DNA of 64,000 nucleotides, from the NCBI GenBank assembly GCA_965199185.1, contig CBDAQW010000012.1:45648-109647 (forward strand). Direction: 5' to 3'. A model generated the notes under the pieces. It saw nothing but the letters and a program-made list of their open reading frames with translations. It did not search any database and was not told the DNA's origin. Of this stretch, positions 43,803-55,134 are shown one piece after another. This stretch comes from Endozoicomonas sp965199185. Its GTDB lineage: Bacteria > Pseudomonadota > Gammaproteobacteria > Pseudomonadales > Endozoicomonadaceae. Numbering within the stretch: the first letter of the stretch is position 1; every line of letters starts with the position of its first letter. The position numbers and the translations under genes were made by a program.

Positions 43803-45277
43803 GCATCCCATCCTGATTTTTCGCCTTCCGGCAGAGTCAGTTTATTCTGCCCAAGTCGTACAGCCAGGGCACCAATATCACCAGCCCCCTGTGTTAGCAG
43901 GAGATCATCATCCCGGAGAACCCTGGCAAGCACTTCATCCACATCGTCTGGCTTACTGATGAAAATCGGGTCAACCCGACTACGCTGACGAATGCTACCA
44001 CATAAGCTACGGCCATCAGCTCCGGGAATCGGCTCTTCTCCTGCCGGATAGACATCCATCAACAGAAGTACATCCACTCTAGAAAGCACTTCAACAAAAT
44101 CTTCATACAAATCACGCGTGCGACTGAACCGATGAGGCTGATAAATCATGACCAATCGTTTACCCTCCCACCCCTGACGTACCGCACTAATAGTGGCTGC
44201 TACCTCTGTCGGGTGATGGCCATAGTCGTCTACCAACATCACGTCACCAACCGGTGTAGTAAACTCACCATAAACCTGAAAACGACGGCCCACGCCTTCA
44301 AACTTACTCAGACCATCAGCAATCACCTGATCGGGCAAACCTTCATCAGCAGCTACAGCAAAAGTAGCAAGTGCATTAAGCACATTGTGTTCGCCCGGGA
44401 TGTTCAACCGAATAGCCACTTTTTGGCCAGCCAGCTTCTCATCATTATTTCTAACCAGATTGAACTGCGTTGTCATGCCTGCCTGCAGCACATCGACGGC
44501 CCGATAATCAGCATCTTCACTAAAGCCGTAGGTAATAACCTGTCGTTTAATCCGGGGTAACAATTCACGCACTACCGGACAGTCAATACAAACGACAGCA
44601 ACTCCATAAAATGGCAGGTTATGCAGAAAATCAATAAATGTTTTCTTCAGTTTGCCAAAGTCGCCATCATAAGTGGACATATGATCAGCATCGATATTGG
44701 TCACAATCGAAACCATGGGCTGCAAATGCAGGAAGGACGCATCAGACTCATCGGCTTCAGCCACCAGATAACGACTGGCTCCCAGTTTGGCATTAGTACC
44801 GGCGGAATTAAGACGCCCGCCAATCACAAACGTCGGATCCATACCGCTGTCGCCCAATACGGATGCCAGTAAGCTGGTCGTGGTCGTCTTACCATGAGTA
44901 CCGGCTACCGCAATACCATGACGATAGCGCATCAGCTCAGCCAGCATCTCTGCTCTGGGCACCACAGGAATACGTTTTACCTGAGCTTCAGTCACTTCCG
45001 GATTATCACTGGAAACGGCGGTAGAGGTCACCACTACATCCGCAGTGCTGACATTAGACGCCTTATGACCAATAAATACCTCAACACCCAGAGATTCCAG
45101 ACGACGCGTTACTGGCGATAACTTGATATCAGAACCGGAAATACCGTAACCCTGATTCAACAAAACCTCGGCAATACCGCACATGCCAGACCCACCAATA
45201 CCGACAAAATGTATCTTGCGGATACGGCGCATCTCTGGCACAGCAACAACAGGAATCCGGCTTTTCAGATTAGGCAC
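43799..45277 (-). CDS. murC: UDP-N-acetylmuramate--L-alanine ligase MurC
   Basis: First Mur ligase, adding L-Ala to UDP-MurNAc. The 492-residue protein has the Rossmann start KIHFVGIGGSGMCGIAEVLL, the ATP loop GIAVAGTHGKTTTTSLLAS and the metal-binding DESDASFLHL followed by NIDADHMSTYDGD, and a C-terminal domain with VDDYGHHPTEVAATI. Start is GTG with AGGAGGT five bases upstream, overlapping the last eight bases of murG. It ends overlapping ddl. All catalytic motifs are intact, unlike several genes further upstream. Confidence 0.97.
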   Translation of the reverse strand: MPNLKSRIPVVAVPEMRRIRKIHFVGIGGSGMCGIAEVLLNQGYGISGSDIKLSPVTRRLESLGVEVFIGHKASNVSTADVVVTSTAVSSDNPEVTEAQVKRIPVVPRAEMLAELMRYRHGIAVAGTHGKTTTTSLLASVLGDSGMDPTFVIGGRLNSAGTNAKLGASRYLVAEADESDASFLHLQPMVSIVTNIDADHMSTYDGDFGKLKKTFIDFLHNLPFYGVAVVCIDCPVVRELLPRIKRQVITYGFSEDADYRAVDVLQAGMTTQFNLVRNNDEKLAGQKVAIRLNIPGEHNVLNALATFAVAADEGLPDQVIADGLSKFEGVGRRFQVYGEFTTPVGDVMLVDDYGHHPTEVAATISAVRQGWEGKRLVMIYQPHRFSRTRDLYEDFVEVLSRVDVLLLMDVYPAGEEPIPGADGRSLCGSIRQRSRVDPIFISKPDDVDEVLARVLRDDDLLLTQGAGDIGALAVRLGQNKLTLPEGEKSGWDA

Positions 45278-46352
45278 TATTTACCTCCTGTCCACTGACT
45301 TCCAGACAATGTCTGGCGACATCCTGTGTCGCCTGTGCCAATCCCGCAGAACGGGCGGCGGTCGCCATGGCATCCAGTTGTTCCGGATGGTCGACCAGCT
45401 GCTGAATCATATCGATCAAACTCTCAACAGTTAATTCATTTTGTTGCACCATCAAAGCAGCACCTCTATCTACCAGATAGCGGCCATTAGCGGTTTGATG
45501 ATCGTCTACTGCGTAGGGAAAAGGCACCAGTATCGCAGGTCGCCCGGCCACCGCCAGCTCAGCAACCGTCAGCGCTCCGGAACGACAGAGCACAAGATCA
45601 GCCCAGTCATAGGCCTCAGCCATGTCATCAATAAACGCATTGATCCGACCGTGAATGCCCAGTTTTTCATAAGACGCACGACACTCGACCAGATTATTAC
45701 TACCTGTCTGATGCCAGACACTGACCCGACCATCCAACTGTTTTAACACTTCAGGTACCAGCCGGTTGATTGCTACAGCACCACGACTCCCCCCAACCAC
45801 CAATAAACGCAAAGGACGTTGCGACTGTGAAGGCGGAATATCAGCAATCACCTGCCTGACTGGATTACCCGTAAGAAAAACGTTTGATTGCTGATCAAAG
45901 GTTCCTGGAAAGGCTTGCAAAACCCGACTGGCAATTTTAGCCAGCAGGCGGTTGGTTAGTCCGGCAACCGCGTTCTGTTCATGGATTACCAGAGGAATGC
46001 CCAGCATTCTGGCAGCAACACCACCGGGGCCGGTGACATAACCGCCCATACCCACAACGCACACTGGCTTCTGTTGTCGTAAAACCCGAATAGCCTTTAA
46101 TAATGAGGCAGCCAGCTTCCAGGGCGCTTTCAATAAAAAGGAAATACCTTTGCCACGCAATCCGGTCACGGGAATAAAACTGATGTCAAACCCATGTTTG
46201 GGGACAAGTTCTGCTTCCATACTATCCGGCGTGCCCAACCAGTGGATCCGACACCCCTGCTGCTGCAGAGCTTCAGCCGTAGCCAGTGCCGGAAAAATAT
46301 GCCCACCAGTACCCCCCGCCATAAATACGACAACCGGTGATGTTTTATCCAT
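45270..46352 (-). CDS. murG: UDP-GlcNAc transferase MurG (lipid II synthase)
   Basis: Inner-face glycosyltransferase that adds GlcNAc to lipid I. The 360-residue protein starts VVVFMAGGTGGHIFPALA, the donor-independent G-loop, and has VGMGGYVTGPGGVAARM, HEQNAVAGLTNR, VVGGSRGA and LCRSGALTVAELAVAGRP for UDP-GlcNAc binding. The ATG at 46352 has GGAGG five bases upstream and overlaps the end of ftsW; an ORF extending to 46439 would add 29 residues inside ftsW and is rejected. It overlaps murC by eight bases, so the four genes ftsW, murG, murC and ddl are tightly coupled. Confidence 0.97.
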   Translation of the reverse strand: MDKTSPVVVFMAGGTGGHIFPALATAEALQQQGCRIHWLGTPDSMEAELVPKHGFDISFIPVTGLRGKGISFLLKAPWKLAASLLKAIRVLRQQKPVCVVGMGGYVTGPGGVAARMLGIPLVIHEQNAVAGLTNRLLAKIASRVLQAFPGTFDQQSNVFLTGNPVRQVIADIPPSQSQRPLRLLVVGGSRGAVAINRLVPEVLKQLDGRVSVWHQTGSNNLVECRASYEKLGIHGRINAFIDDMAEAYDWADLVLCRSGALTVAELAVAGRPAILVPFPYAVDDHQTANGRYLVDRGAALMVQQNELTVESLIDMIQQLVDHPEQLDAMATAARSAGLAQATQDVARHCLEVSGQEVNSA

Positions 46353-47565
46353 AAACGCCTCCGGTGTGTTTTTTACTTCGCTTACGTCCCGCGATGACAG
46401 GCTCCTTGACAACCTTGGACAGTCGTCGTTCATAATCAATTCGTAACAGAATACCGATCAGCAGGCAGTTGATTATCAGGTTACTGCCGCCATAACTGAT
46501 CAGAGGTAGCGCAAGACCTTTGGTGGGCAGCAAACCAGAGCTGACTCCGAGATTCATCAGACACTGGCAGGCAAATAATATGGCCAGTCCATAACCCAGG
46601 AATGCATGATATTTAAGCCCTTTGACTTCTGCCCGATGAGCGATCTGAATGGCGCGCCAGCTGATAAATACAAACCCGGTGATTACTACCAAAGCGCCCA
46701 ATAGCCCCAGCTCTTCCGCCAGAATGGCAAAGACAAAATCGGTATGAGCTTCCGGCAGGTAAAACAGCTTCTGAATGCTATTACCAAGCCCTTCACCGAG
46801 CCAGCCGCCCCGACCAAAGGCAATCAAGGCCTGTGTTAACTGATAGCCGGAACCGTAGGCATGTGCCCAGGGATCAGTGTAAGAAACCAAACGAGCCATA
46901 CGATAAGGCTCTAACCATGCGAGTAAAACCAGCGCAATACTTACTAATATCAGAGCTGCAACAAATTGCTGCCACTTGGCTCCTGCCATTAGAAACATCC
47001 CAAAAGTGGCGGTGGTCAATATCACAAGAGAGCCAAGGTCAGGCTCTAAAAGAAGGAGAATTGCAACTACGGACAAAAAGCCAATAAGCTTGAAAAAACC
47101 CATCCAGTTCTGCCGAACCTCATCAAGCTGTCGCTTAAGGTAGCTGGCCAGGTAAATCACGATCAACATCTTGGCCAGTTCTGAGGCCTGAAGATTAAAA
47201 AAACCAAAATGAATCCAGCGAGTACTGCCATTAACTGTACGACCAAATAATAAAACACAGATCAGCAGAACAATAGCAACCAGCAATGCTAGCCAACTCC
47301 ACTTATCCAAGCGTTCTATCGGCATAGACAACATTGACAACATACCGACAAGCCCTACCCCCATAAAAACAACCTGTTTGATTAAAATCAAAAATGGGTT
47401 ACCAAAGATAGAGCTGGAAATATCCATAGAGGCTGAGCTGACCATAATCAAACCGACAGCCATCAAAGCAAGTGCTACACCAAATAATGTGGTATCAATA
47501 ATCGTTTTATCCTTATCTGGCTGCGTATCTGTGAAGACACGATTCAGCCGCACCTTCCTTAGCAT
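46345..47565 (-). CDS. ftsW: Lipid II polymerase / divisome protein FtsW
   Basis: SEDS glycosyltransferase that polymerises septal peptidoglycan with FtsI. The 406-residue protein has about ten membrane helices. Family marks are GRTVNGSTRWIHFGFFNLQASE, LLEPDLGSLVIL, GRGGWLGEGLGNSIQKLFYLP, EAHTDFVFAILAEELG with the catalytic Asp of the EAHTDF loop, and LPTKGLALPLISYGGSNLI. Start is ATG with GGAG upstream and overlaps murD by seven bases. The C-terminal tail is basic (RKRSKKHT). The frame is clean. Confidence 0.97.
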   Translation of the reverse strand: MLRKVRLNRVFTDTQPDKDKTIIDTTLFGVALALMAVGLIMVSSASMDISSSIFGNPFLILIKQVVFMGVGLVGMLSMLSMPIERLDKWSWLALLVAIVLLICVLLFGRTVNGSTRWIHFGFFNLQASELAKMLIVIYLASYLKRQLDEVRQNWMGFFKLIGFLSVVAILLLLEPDLGSLVILTTATFGMFLMAGAKWQQFVAALILVSIALVLLAWLEPYRMARLVSYTDPWAHAYGSGYQLTQALIAFGRGGWLGEGLGNSIQKLFYLPEAHTDFVFAILAEELGLLGALVVITGFVFISWRAIQIAHRAEVKGLKYHAFLGYGLAILFACQCLMNLGVSSGLLPTKGLALPLISYGGSNLIINCLLIGILLRIDYERRLSKVVKEPVIAGRKRSKKHTGGVYG

Positions 47566-48949
47566 TCCATTTGCTCCCTGACCAGAGCAGCAAAAACGTC
47601 GCCACGGTGTTCAAAACTGTTAAACATATCAAAACTGGCACAAGCCGGAGCCAGCAAGACCGCATCACCAGATTGAGCAAGATGACTGCACTGAGACACT
47701 GCCTCCTGCATACTCTCTGCATAATGAATCACTGCCTGATTTTCTAAAGCCTCAGCAATCTTGGGGGCATCACAGCCAATCAACACCAGATGCCCCACAT
47801 AATCGGAAACTGGTGTTTTTAACTCAGCAAAATCGGCATTTTTACCATCACCACCGGCAATAAGAATAATTTTCCCGGACAAGTCTTCACCCAGTCCGTT
47901 AATAGCCGCAACGGCAGCACCGACATTGGTGGCCTTGGAGTCATTGAACCAGCTAACACCGTTGATATCTGCCAACCATTGGCAACGGTGCGACAAGCCA
48001 GAGAATTCCCGTAAAACATCCAACATGATATTCAACGGCAAGCCGACCACTTCACCGAGCGCCAAAGCGGATAAAGCATTTTGCTGATTATGACGCCCAC
48101 GAATACGCATATCTCTGGTATTCAGCAGTTTTTCCAACCCCTTGGATAACCAGACACCCTGTTCATCCTGCAATAAACCGTACTGACCAAGATCGGGCGA
48201 TTTTGTAGTAAAGGTCACGGCTCCAGCGGTCACTGGCAACAGCGGAGAAGTTAATGCATCTTCCCGATTAAAAACGGCTGTACCACAGCCTCTGTAAATA
48301 CTCTGTTTGGCACGATGATAGTCTGCCAGTGTCGGATACCGATCCATATGATCCGGACTCATATTAAGAACGGTAGCCGCCGTCGCCTGCAGTGACTCTG
48401 TCGTTTCCAACTGAAAACTGGATAACTCCAAAACATAGAGTTCACAATCCGGATCATCCAGCAATTCGAGTGCCGGTTTGCCGATATTACCACCCACCCC
48501 AACCTGCTTACCGGCGGCTCTGGCTATATCACCGACAAGTGTTGTTACGGTACTTTTACCATTAGAACCCGTGATAGCAATAATTGGCTTTTTGATGGGT
48601 GCAGAATGAACTGCACGACAAAACAATTCTATATCGCCAATCACTTTAACACCGGCATTCATGGCTTTAAGCAATCTCGGGTTCTGCCAGGGCAATCCCC
48701 GGACTGACCACCAGTTCGTCGGCTGCCAGCATCCAGTCAACGTTAAAGCTGCCAGTGTGAACCGGGATATCAGGGGTACTCAGATTTCATCTCATCAATA
48801 CCCGGTGGTGTTTCTCTGGGTATCCAACTACCTGAAAAGGGCGCTCCTGATTTCGCCAGATAGCGGACACAGGACATCCCGGTCTTACCCACGACCAATG
48901 ACGACTCGCTTACAGCTGGAACCAATCAGTTGAGATGCCGTTTCTGTCA
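47559..48949 (-). pseudogene. murD: MurD, 5' quarter frame-disrupted in this sequence
   Basis: UDP-N-acetylmuramoyl-L-alanine--D-glutamate ligase, essential. The last 370 codons are intact (AITGSNGKSTVTTLVGDIA, NMSPDHMDRY, GRHNQQNALSALALGE, WFNDSKATNVGA, APACASFDMFNSFEHRGD). The first 90 codons can be rebuilt from an ATG at 48949 only by removing about six single bases in roughly 280: after GRG near 48887, in TTTT before QVV near 48834, in the following GG, and near 48801, 48777 and 48665. Each removal restores the expected protein (GKTGMSCVRYLAKSGAPF, SFNVDWMLAADELVVSPG). All are insertions, so consensus error is more likely than true decay. It overlaps ftsW by seven bases. Confidence 0.85.
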
Positions 48950-48972
48950 TACTATCTTTTCCCTGAATACGA

Positions 48973-50069
48973 TTAGCGAAGCTTCAGTGTGGACAGCCCG
49001 ATCAACACCAGAATAATGGTTATAATCCAGAAACGAACAATAACCCTGGGCTCTGGCCAGCCCTTTAATTCAAAATGCATGATGCAGCGGTGCCATGCGG
49101 AAAATACGACGCCCGGTCAATTTATAGGAACCCTACCTGCCAAGATCACAGACCACGGTTTCCATCACAAAGACGCCCCCCATGACAATCAGAACAATCT
49201 CCTGACGAACAATAACAGCAATTACACCCAGGGCATGCACCCAAAGCCAGGGCACTCAACATCCCCCATAAACACCTGAGCCGGATAGGTATTAAACCAG
49301 AGGAAGCCCAGCCCAGCCCCAGCCAGCGCACCACAGAAAACGACCAGCTCACCAGCACCGGAAACGGAAGGAATATGGAGATACTGGGCAAAGTTGGCGT
49401 GACCACTAAGGTAAGCAAACACACCCAACGCCGAAGCCACCATAACTGTTGGCAAAATAGCCAGACCATCGAGACCATCCGTCAGGTTAACGGCGTTACT
49501 ACTCCCCACAATGGTCAGGTAAGCCAGTAAAATAAAGAACGGCCCCAGCTGCAGGGAAACGCTTTTGAAAAAGGGAAAGATCAATGTCGCTCTCTGCGGC
49601 AGAAGGAGTAGCAGTGCAATAGAGAAATAACGCCGCACCCAATCCGGCAATAGACTGCCAGAACATTTTCCAGCGGGCTGGTAACCCCCGGGAATTTTTT
49701 TCAACCACCATTACGATAGTCGTCTACCCAGCCGACGGCAACCCAAACACAGCCGTCACGATCAACACCACCCAGACATAGCGATTGGACAGATTTGCCC
49801 AGAGCAAGGTACTGATGGTGATACACACCAGAATCAGTGCTCCACCCATGGTCGGAGTACCCGCTTTGCTGAGATGACTTTGCGGACCATCACTGCGAAC
49901 ACTTTGACCTATCTGGTGATAGCTCAGTTTGCGAATAAAATAGGGGCCCGAGCCACAAGCTCATTCCCAACGCGGTCAACACACCAAAAATACCTCTAAG
50001 CGTGAGGTATTTGAACACAGTAAAGCCGTGATAATACTGTGATAAAAAATCTGCCAGCCAAAGCAGCAT
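48973..50069 (-). pseudogene. mraY: MraY, frame-disrupted in this sequence
   Basis: Phospho-MurNAc-pentapeptide translocase that makes lipid I on the membrane. It starts at an ATG at 50069 reading LLWLADFLSQYYHGF and ends with a TAA at 48973-48975 after VLIGLSTLKLR, both typical. In between the recognisable segments lie in changing frames: VDDY- and NGGVEKNSRGLPARWKMFWQ, GSSNAVNLTDGLDGLAILP, GFLWFNTYPAQVFMGD. The span is 1097 bases against 1083 expected for 360 codons plus stop, i.e. about 14 net extra bases. The catalytic Asp-rich NLTDGLDGLA is present. As with its neighbours, I regard the damage as sequencing error in an essential gene. Confidence 0.82.
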
Positions 50070-50070
50070 C

Positions 50071-51448
50071 TCAGGCTTCTCCCCTTATAGTCAGCCCCAG
50101 CCAGGGCTCTTATTACATCCAACATTTGCATTCCCCGGGACCCTTTAACCCAAAGCGGTTACTCCGGAGTTAAGATTCAGACTTAACCAGTCCACCAGCG
50201 CTTCTTTGTCGTCAAAATGGTGTCCACCAAAGGCGTCACTGGCCAGCTTGGCTGAGGAGCCAAAACTCAAAAACTCATCAATGTTGCACTGACGAGCGTA
50301 TTCTCCGACCTGCCGGTGACGTTCATCCGATACTTCGCCAAGATCCAGCATGTCACCCAATACCATAATGGTTTTTACCTTCGCAATCAGCCAATTGTTC
50401 GACCGCGGCCAGCGTTGCTCTGGGGTTGGCGTTATAGGTTTCATCAATTAACATGGCACCGTTAGGCAAATGAAAACGCTGCCCGCGACGCTGGTAAGGT
50501 CGCGCATTTTCTAACCCCCGCACAATAATGTCCAGTGATAAGTTAGCGGTCAGACCTACGGCAGCAGCACAGCAAGCATTTAATACCTGATGTCGCCCCC
50601 AGAAAGCTAACTGCACCTGACGACGCTGATGATTAACATGCAGAGTAAATGTCATGCCTTCTTTGTTGGAACGTATCTCAGAGGCATAACAGTTGGCGGA
50701 AGAGTTCTGGAGACTGAAAGACGTTACGGTGCGTCCAGAAACGGATAAAACCCGCTGACACCATTGACTAAAAAAGCGATCATCGAGATTCAGTACAGCA
50801 GCCCCTATGGAACTCAGCGCATCAAGAATAAAGCCTTTTTCGTGAGCCACCCCCCCTTCTACATTAACCAGGTCTGCAAGATGCGTTTCATCCGCATTGG
50901 TAATCAAGGCAATATCCGGGCGACTCATACGGGCAATGTAATTTATCTCGCCGGGCGAGCTGGTTCCCATCTCAATGACAGCAAAACGATCGTCAGACGT
51001 CATACGAGTTAAAGTCAGCGGCGTACCAAGGGCATTGTTCAGATTACCCTGAGTGGCCATGGTAGTGTCTTGCCCGGAAAATACCGACAGCAGCATTTCC
51101 TTGACTGACGTTTTGCCACAGGAGCCCGTCACTCCCATTAACGTCCCTTCAAAGCGGTTGCGGTTTGCTGCACCGATCTGCCCAAGCGCTATTTCCGTAT
51201 CAGGCACCAGAATTTGTGGCAGATCGCAATTCGCTATCAGCCTTTGAGTCAGTGCAGCAACAGCACCGGCTGCGTGCGCCTGATTCAGGTAGTTATGGCC
51301 ATCAAACGGGGGCCAGCAATAGCAATGAAAAGATCACGGGTGTCAAGGTACGGGTATCAATACTGACACCATGAATGATGACGTCCTGACCATGAAGCTG
51401 ACCGTTCAGGATTGAGGCCAGCTCTGACAGACGAAACGAGCTAATCAT
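50071..51448 (-). pseudogene. murF: MurF, frame-disrupted in this sequence
   Basis: UDP-MurNAc-tripeptide--D-Ala-D-Ala ligase. The ATG at 51448 overlaps the murE stop as ATGA and the protein ends YKGEA just before the mraY start. A long intact stretch (50353-51207) holds the P-loop GVTGSCGKTSVKEMLLS, AVIEMGTSSPGEINY, NADETHLADL and LPNGAMLIDETYNANP. Frame changes are seen near 51300-51340 (ARFDGH region), near 50380, near 50145 and near 50082; each that I could resolve is an extra base, e.g. in the GGGG near the end. Gene order and conserved motifs make the identity secure despite the breaks. Confidence 0.85.
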
Positions 51449-52956
51449 ACTACCCCCCTTAGCGCCGAATTGAGCGCCAAAGCTTTCTCGACTTGCTCCC
51501 TATCATCAAAGTGACGGCGCTCGCCGTTGATCTCCTGATAGTCTTCATGTCCTTTACCAGCCACTACCAGAATATCTCCGGCTTTTGCCGCAGCCACTGT
51601 GGAAGCAATAGCCTCGGCTCGATCGACGACAATGGTAAGACGCTGCTGATCGGCGGCATCAATGCCCGACAGGGGCATCATCAATAATCGCTTGCGGAGA
51701 TTCTGTCCGGGGGTTATCACTGGTCCGTACCGCAAAGTCAGCCCCCGCTAGAGCGGCTTTGGTCATCAACGGACGTTTACCACGATCACGATCCCCACCA
51801 CAGCCATAAATACAACCCAACTGCGCTGCTCCCGTGTTCACGCAGCGCACTCAGCACACTTTGGATGGCATCCGGCGTATGAGCATAATCCACCAGCACC
51901 AGCGGCTGGTCACCACCACCGAATCGCTGCATACGACCGGGAACCGTTTCCAGAGATGGAATGATGTCGAGAATGGCTTGAAGTTGAAAACCCTGCACAC
52001 CCAGTGCGGCGATCACCGCCAATAAGTTTTCCAGACTGAAGCGTCCAAGCTGCGATGTGACAAGATCACCTCTCCCCAGGGAGAGTGTATCCGGGCTCTG
52101 AAGCCCTGTGGCAACACCTGAATATCACTGGCATACACATCCGCGCTGGCATCTTCCAGCGACCAGGTGATTACGGTGGATTGGTCTGGGCAGGATTCCA
52201 GCATCAATTCAGCGAAGGTGTCATCTTTACCAATCACTGCATGGCGATAACGGCAGTCTGAAAATAATCTGGCCTTCGCTTTAGCGTATTCATCGAGCGA
52301 CCGTGATAATCCAGATGATCACGACTGATATGGGTAAACAGAGCAACTTCAAAGGTCAAACCATCCACTCGCCCCTGATCCAAACCATGGGAAGACACCT
52401 CCATGGCCAGAGCTGATACTCTTCATCAGCCAGTTTGCGCCACAAAAGCATGCGTCGACAGCACGTCTGCTGTCGTATTAACCGACGATACCAGCTCGCC
52501 AGGCATACCTTTACCTACTGTCCCCATCAGTGCACAAGGCTCGCCCAGTTGTTCCATAACCTGTGAAATAAACCAGCAACAGGACGTCTTACCATTAGTA
52601 CCGGTAACACCGACCACCTTAACCTGTTCAGAAGCCCGTCGATAATATCGATCAGCCAGCATTCCCATCCGTTTCTGCAAATGTTTAACACGAATCACCG
52701 GCGCGTCCATACAGGATACCGGCAACGGATAGCCTTCTTCAGCTTCTGCCAGAACAGCAACAGCACCACGCTTGCAAGCGTCAGCGATAAAGTCACGGCC
52801 ATCCGTATTGAATCCAGGAACAGCAATAAACAACTCCCCCCCAACAATCTTGCGACTGTCGAGGGTCAGGCCGGCAATTACTTTATCCACCGCAAGCGAA
52901 GGCATTGCCATTAGCGCCAGCACATCATTCAGTGTGTTAATCGACTGTTCTGTCAT
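51445..52956 (-). pseudogene. murE: MurE, frame-disrupted in this sequence
   Basis: UDP-MurNAc-L-alanyl-D-glutamate--meso-diaminopimelate ligase. The N-terminal 177 codons from the ATG at 52956 are intact and contain LTLDSRKIVGGELFIAVPG and the ATP loop VVGVTGTNGKTSCCWFI. Downstream the frame shifts several times between 52440 and 51730, with readable pieces such as KDDTFAELML, QPLVLVDYAHTPDAIQSVL and, near the end, AGDILVVAGKGHEDYQ, which is the C-terminal signature. At least four switches are seen. The diaminopimelate motif DNPR is visible (RTSDNPRTESP). The span of 1512 bases exceeds a normal 490-codon gene, in keeping with insertions. Confidence 0.85.
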
Positions 52957-53010
52957 CACTCTTCCGCATATCAATCATAAATCCCTGGATAGGTCATCAA
53001 TCCAATCTGT

Positions 53011-54758
53011 TTAGCCAGAGCCACGCACATGTTCTGAACCAAGACCTGTGACCATTGCCGCTTTATTTTCCGGTTCTACGCTGAGCATTCTCAAAGCACC
53101 AGAGGCTACTTTTGAGAACACTGGCGCAGCAGTCTGGCCGCCGTAATACACTTTACCTGCCGGATCATCAATCACCACCACCATGGCAAGTCTCGGATTG
53201 TCAATAGGAGCCAGTCCGGCAAAAACACCGATGTAACGATCATCAGCATACCCGTTGGCACCAATTTTTTTAGCCGTTCCGGTTTTACCTCCGACTTCAT
53301 AGGAATCCACTTTAGCACGCCGTCCGGTGCCGCTTTTTTGCACAACACCATTGAGCATTTTTCGCACATCACGAGCAACACGTTCATCAATAACACGCAC
53401 CCCTTCCGGCGGCACATCCCGTTTAATAAGCGACAAACGGGACGCATTATCCCATCGGTACCGATAGCCGTGTACGCCTGAGCCAGCTGCAAAGGGCTGA
53501 CAGTGAGACCATAACCAAAAGCGAGAGTAGCCGTCTCAATTTTGCTCCAGCGGTCGCGGTAAGGAAGATAACCGGTATTCTCACCAGGAAAGGCAATACC
53601 GGTACTTTGCCCGATACCCAGCCGCTGCAAACATACTCAGCACTTTATCAGGGCCAATATCCCAGCGCCATTTTAGAGACACCGATATTACTGGATTTAC
53701 TCAATACAGTAGCAACATCGATAGAACCATAGTTACGTACATCTTTTACCTGATCACGCCCAAGATACATCCACCCAGGGGATGTGTTGATGATGGTATC
53801 CTTTCTGTATTTCCCCGACTCCAGAGCCGCCGCTACCGTGAATGGCTTGAGGGTTGAACCTGGTTCCATCATGTCAGTCACCACTCGGTTACGCATTCGG
53901 TAGGCTTTCATTCCAGAACGATTATTCGGGTTGTAGGACGGCTGATTGACCATGGCAAGAATCTCACCGGTTTTCACATCGACCATCACCAGAGAACCAG
54001 CGCTGGCACGATGTTTCTCCACGGCCTGCTTGAGTTCACGATAAGCCATGGTATTGTAATCGCAAATCAATGCTCAGCATCAGCTCTTTACCTGGTTGCG
54101 CACTTTTCACCAGTTCAGCTTCACGAATCACCTGTCCTTTACGATTCTTCAACAAACGTCGCTGACCCGGCTCACCGGAAAGCCAGTTTTCGTAGGTTAG
54201 CTCCAGGCCTTCCTGACCATTCTCATCAATACCCGTGAAGCCGACCAGATGCGCCGCAACTTCTCCGGCTGGATAATAACGCTTTTGCTCACCTCTTGAA
54301 TAAACACCGGGAATACTCAAGGCCATGACCTGGCCGCCTTTAGCCGGGGTCATTTTTCGGCGCAGATAGATAAATTCCTTACCCCGAGCCGCAGTAATCC
54401 GTTTTTCAGCCAGTTGTGAGAAACACCCCAGCTTTTTAGCCAGCTCAGGCCAGCGTTCAGGGACTTTAAGTAGCTCGTTTGGCATTCCCCAAATAGTGAC
54501 TACCGGAGTACTGGCTGCCAGTGGTTTACCATTCCGGTCAAAAATAACCCCCCGGTGAGCAGGCACTGATTCATAGCGAACCGAACGTTTATCTCCTTCG
54601 TTTTGCAAAAAGTCATGACTCAACAGTTGCAGATCAACCACCCGATAACCGAGCATCAAACCAACAGACCAAGAACCAGCTGAACCAGTCAACCGCCAGA
54701 TCGACTGCGTGTCACCTGGATTTTTTTTAGCCTTACTTTTCCTATTTCTGCCGTTCAT
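53011..54758 (-). pseudogene. ftsI: FtsI (PBP3), frame-disrupted in this sequence
   Basis: Septal transpeptidase. An N-terminal basic stretch and membrane helix are followed by the pedestal domain (SVPAHRGVIFDRNGKPLA) in the first intact 237 codons. The transpeptidase motifs all exist but in different frames: SxxK in EPGSTLKPF (about 53840), SxN in LSKSSNIGVSK (about 53690) and KTG in VGGKTGTAKK (about 53290). The frame changes near 54046 (extra C in TACCATGG), near 53652 and 53628 (extra G and extra T) and near 53440. It overlaps ftsL by four bases. Because FtsI is essential, I think the breaks are sequence errors. Confidence 0.87.
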
Positions 54759-55077
54759 GGCAGCACCATCTCAATATCTTTCGTCTGAGGCATATCCATA
54801 TTCAGCCTCTCCCGGGCGATCTTTTCTATATAAGCGGGCGAGGTCAGAGTACTATGCTCAAGCAGCAATTGACCCCATTCCACCTGAGCATTGTTGCGGT
54901 TCACCTGCTCTTGTTGAATAGCATTGTGAAGCAGGCGATTTTTATAAGAGACATAGCTGACAGCAAGGCCTGAGATCACCACCAGCAACATCAGCACAAG
55001 CACCGGAAAGTTCGTTAACACAACAATGCTTTAAGCGGTTCCTTGTCAAATACCCTTTCTAACAAGCTGCCTAACAT
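54755..55077 (-). CDS. ftsL: Cell division protein FtsL, N-terminus split by a likely frame error
   Basis: Small bitopic division protein of the FtsQLB complex. The open frame from a GTG at 55021 encodes 88 residues with the membrane helix VLVLMLLVVISGLAVSYVSY and a leucine-zipper-type coiled coil (NRLLHNAIQQEQVNRNNAQVEW), ending MPQTKDIEMVLP. It would lack a cytosolic N-terminus. In another frame just upstream an ATG at 55077 reads MLGSLLERVFDKEPLKALL and stops at 55023. Deleting the duplicated TG at the junction joins the two into a 106-residue FtsL of usual length. It overlaps ftsI by four bases. Confidence 0.8.
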
Positions 55078-55134
55078 AGTCAAACCAGTTTTTCGGCGAC
55101 CCGCATAATAGCACTGCGAGATCGCGGATTCATG

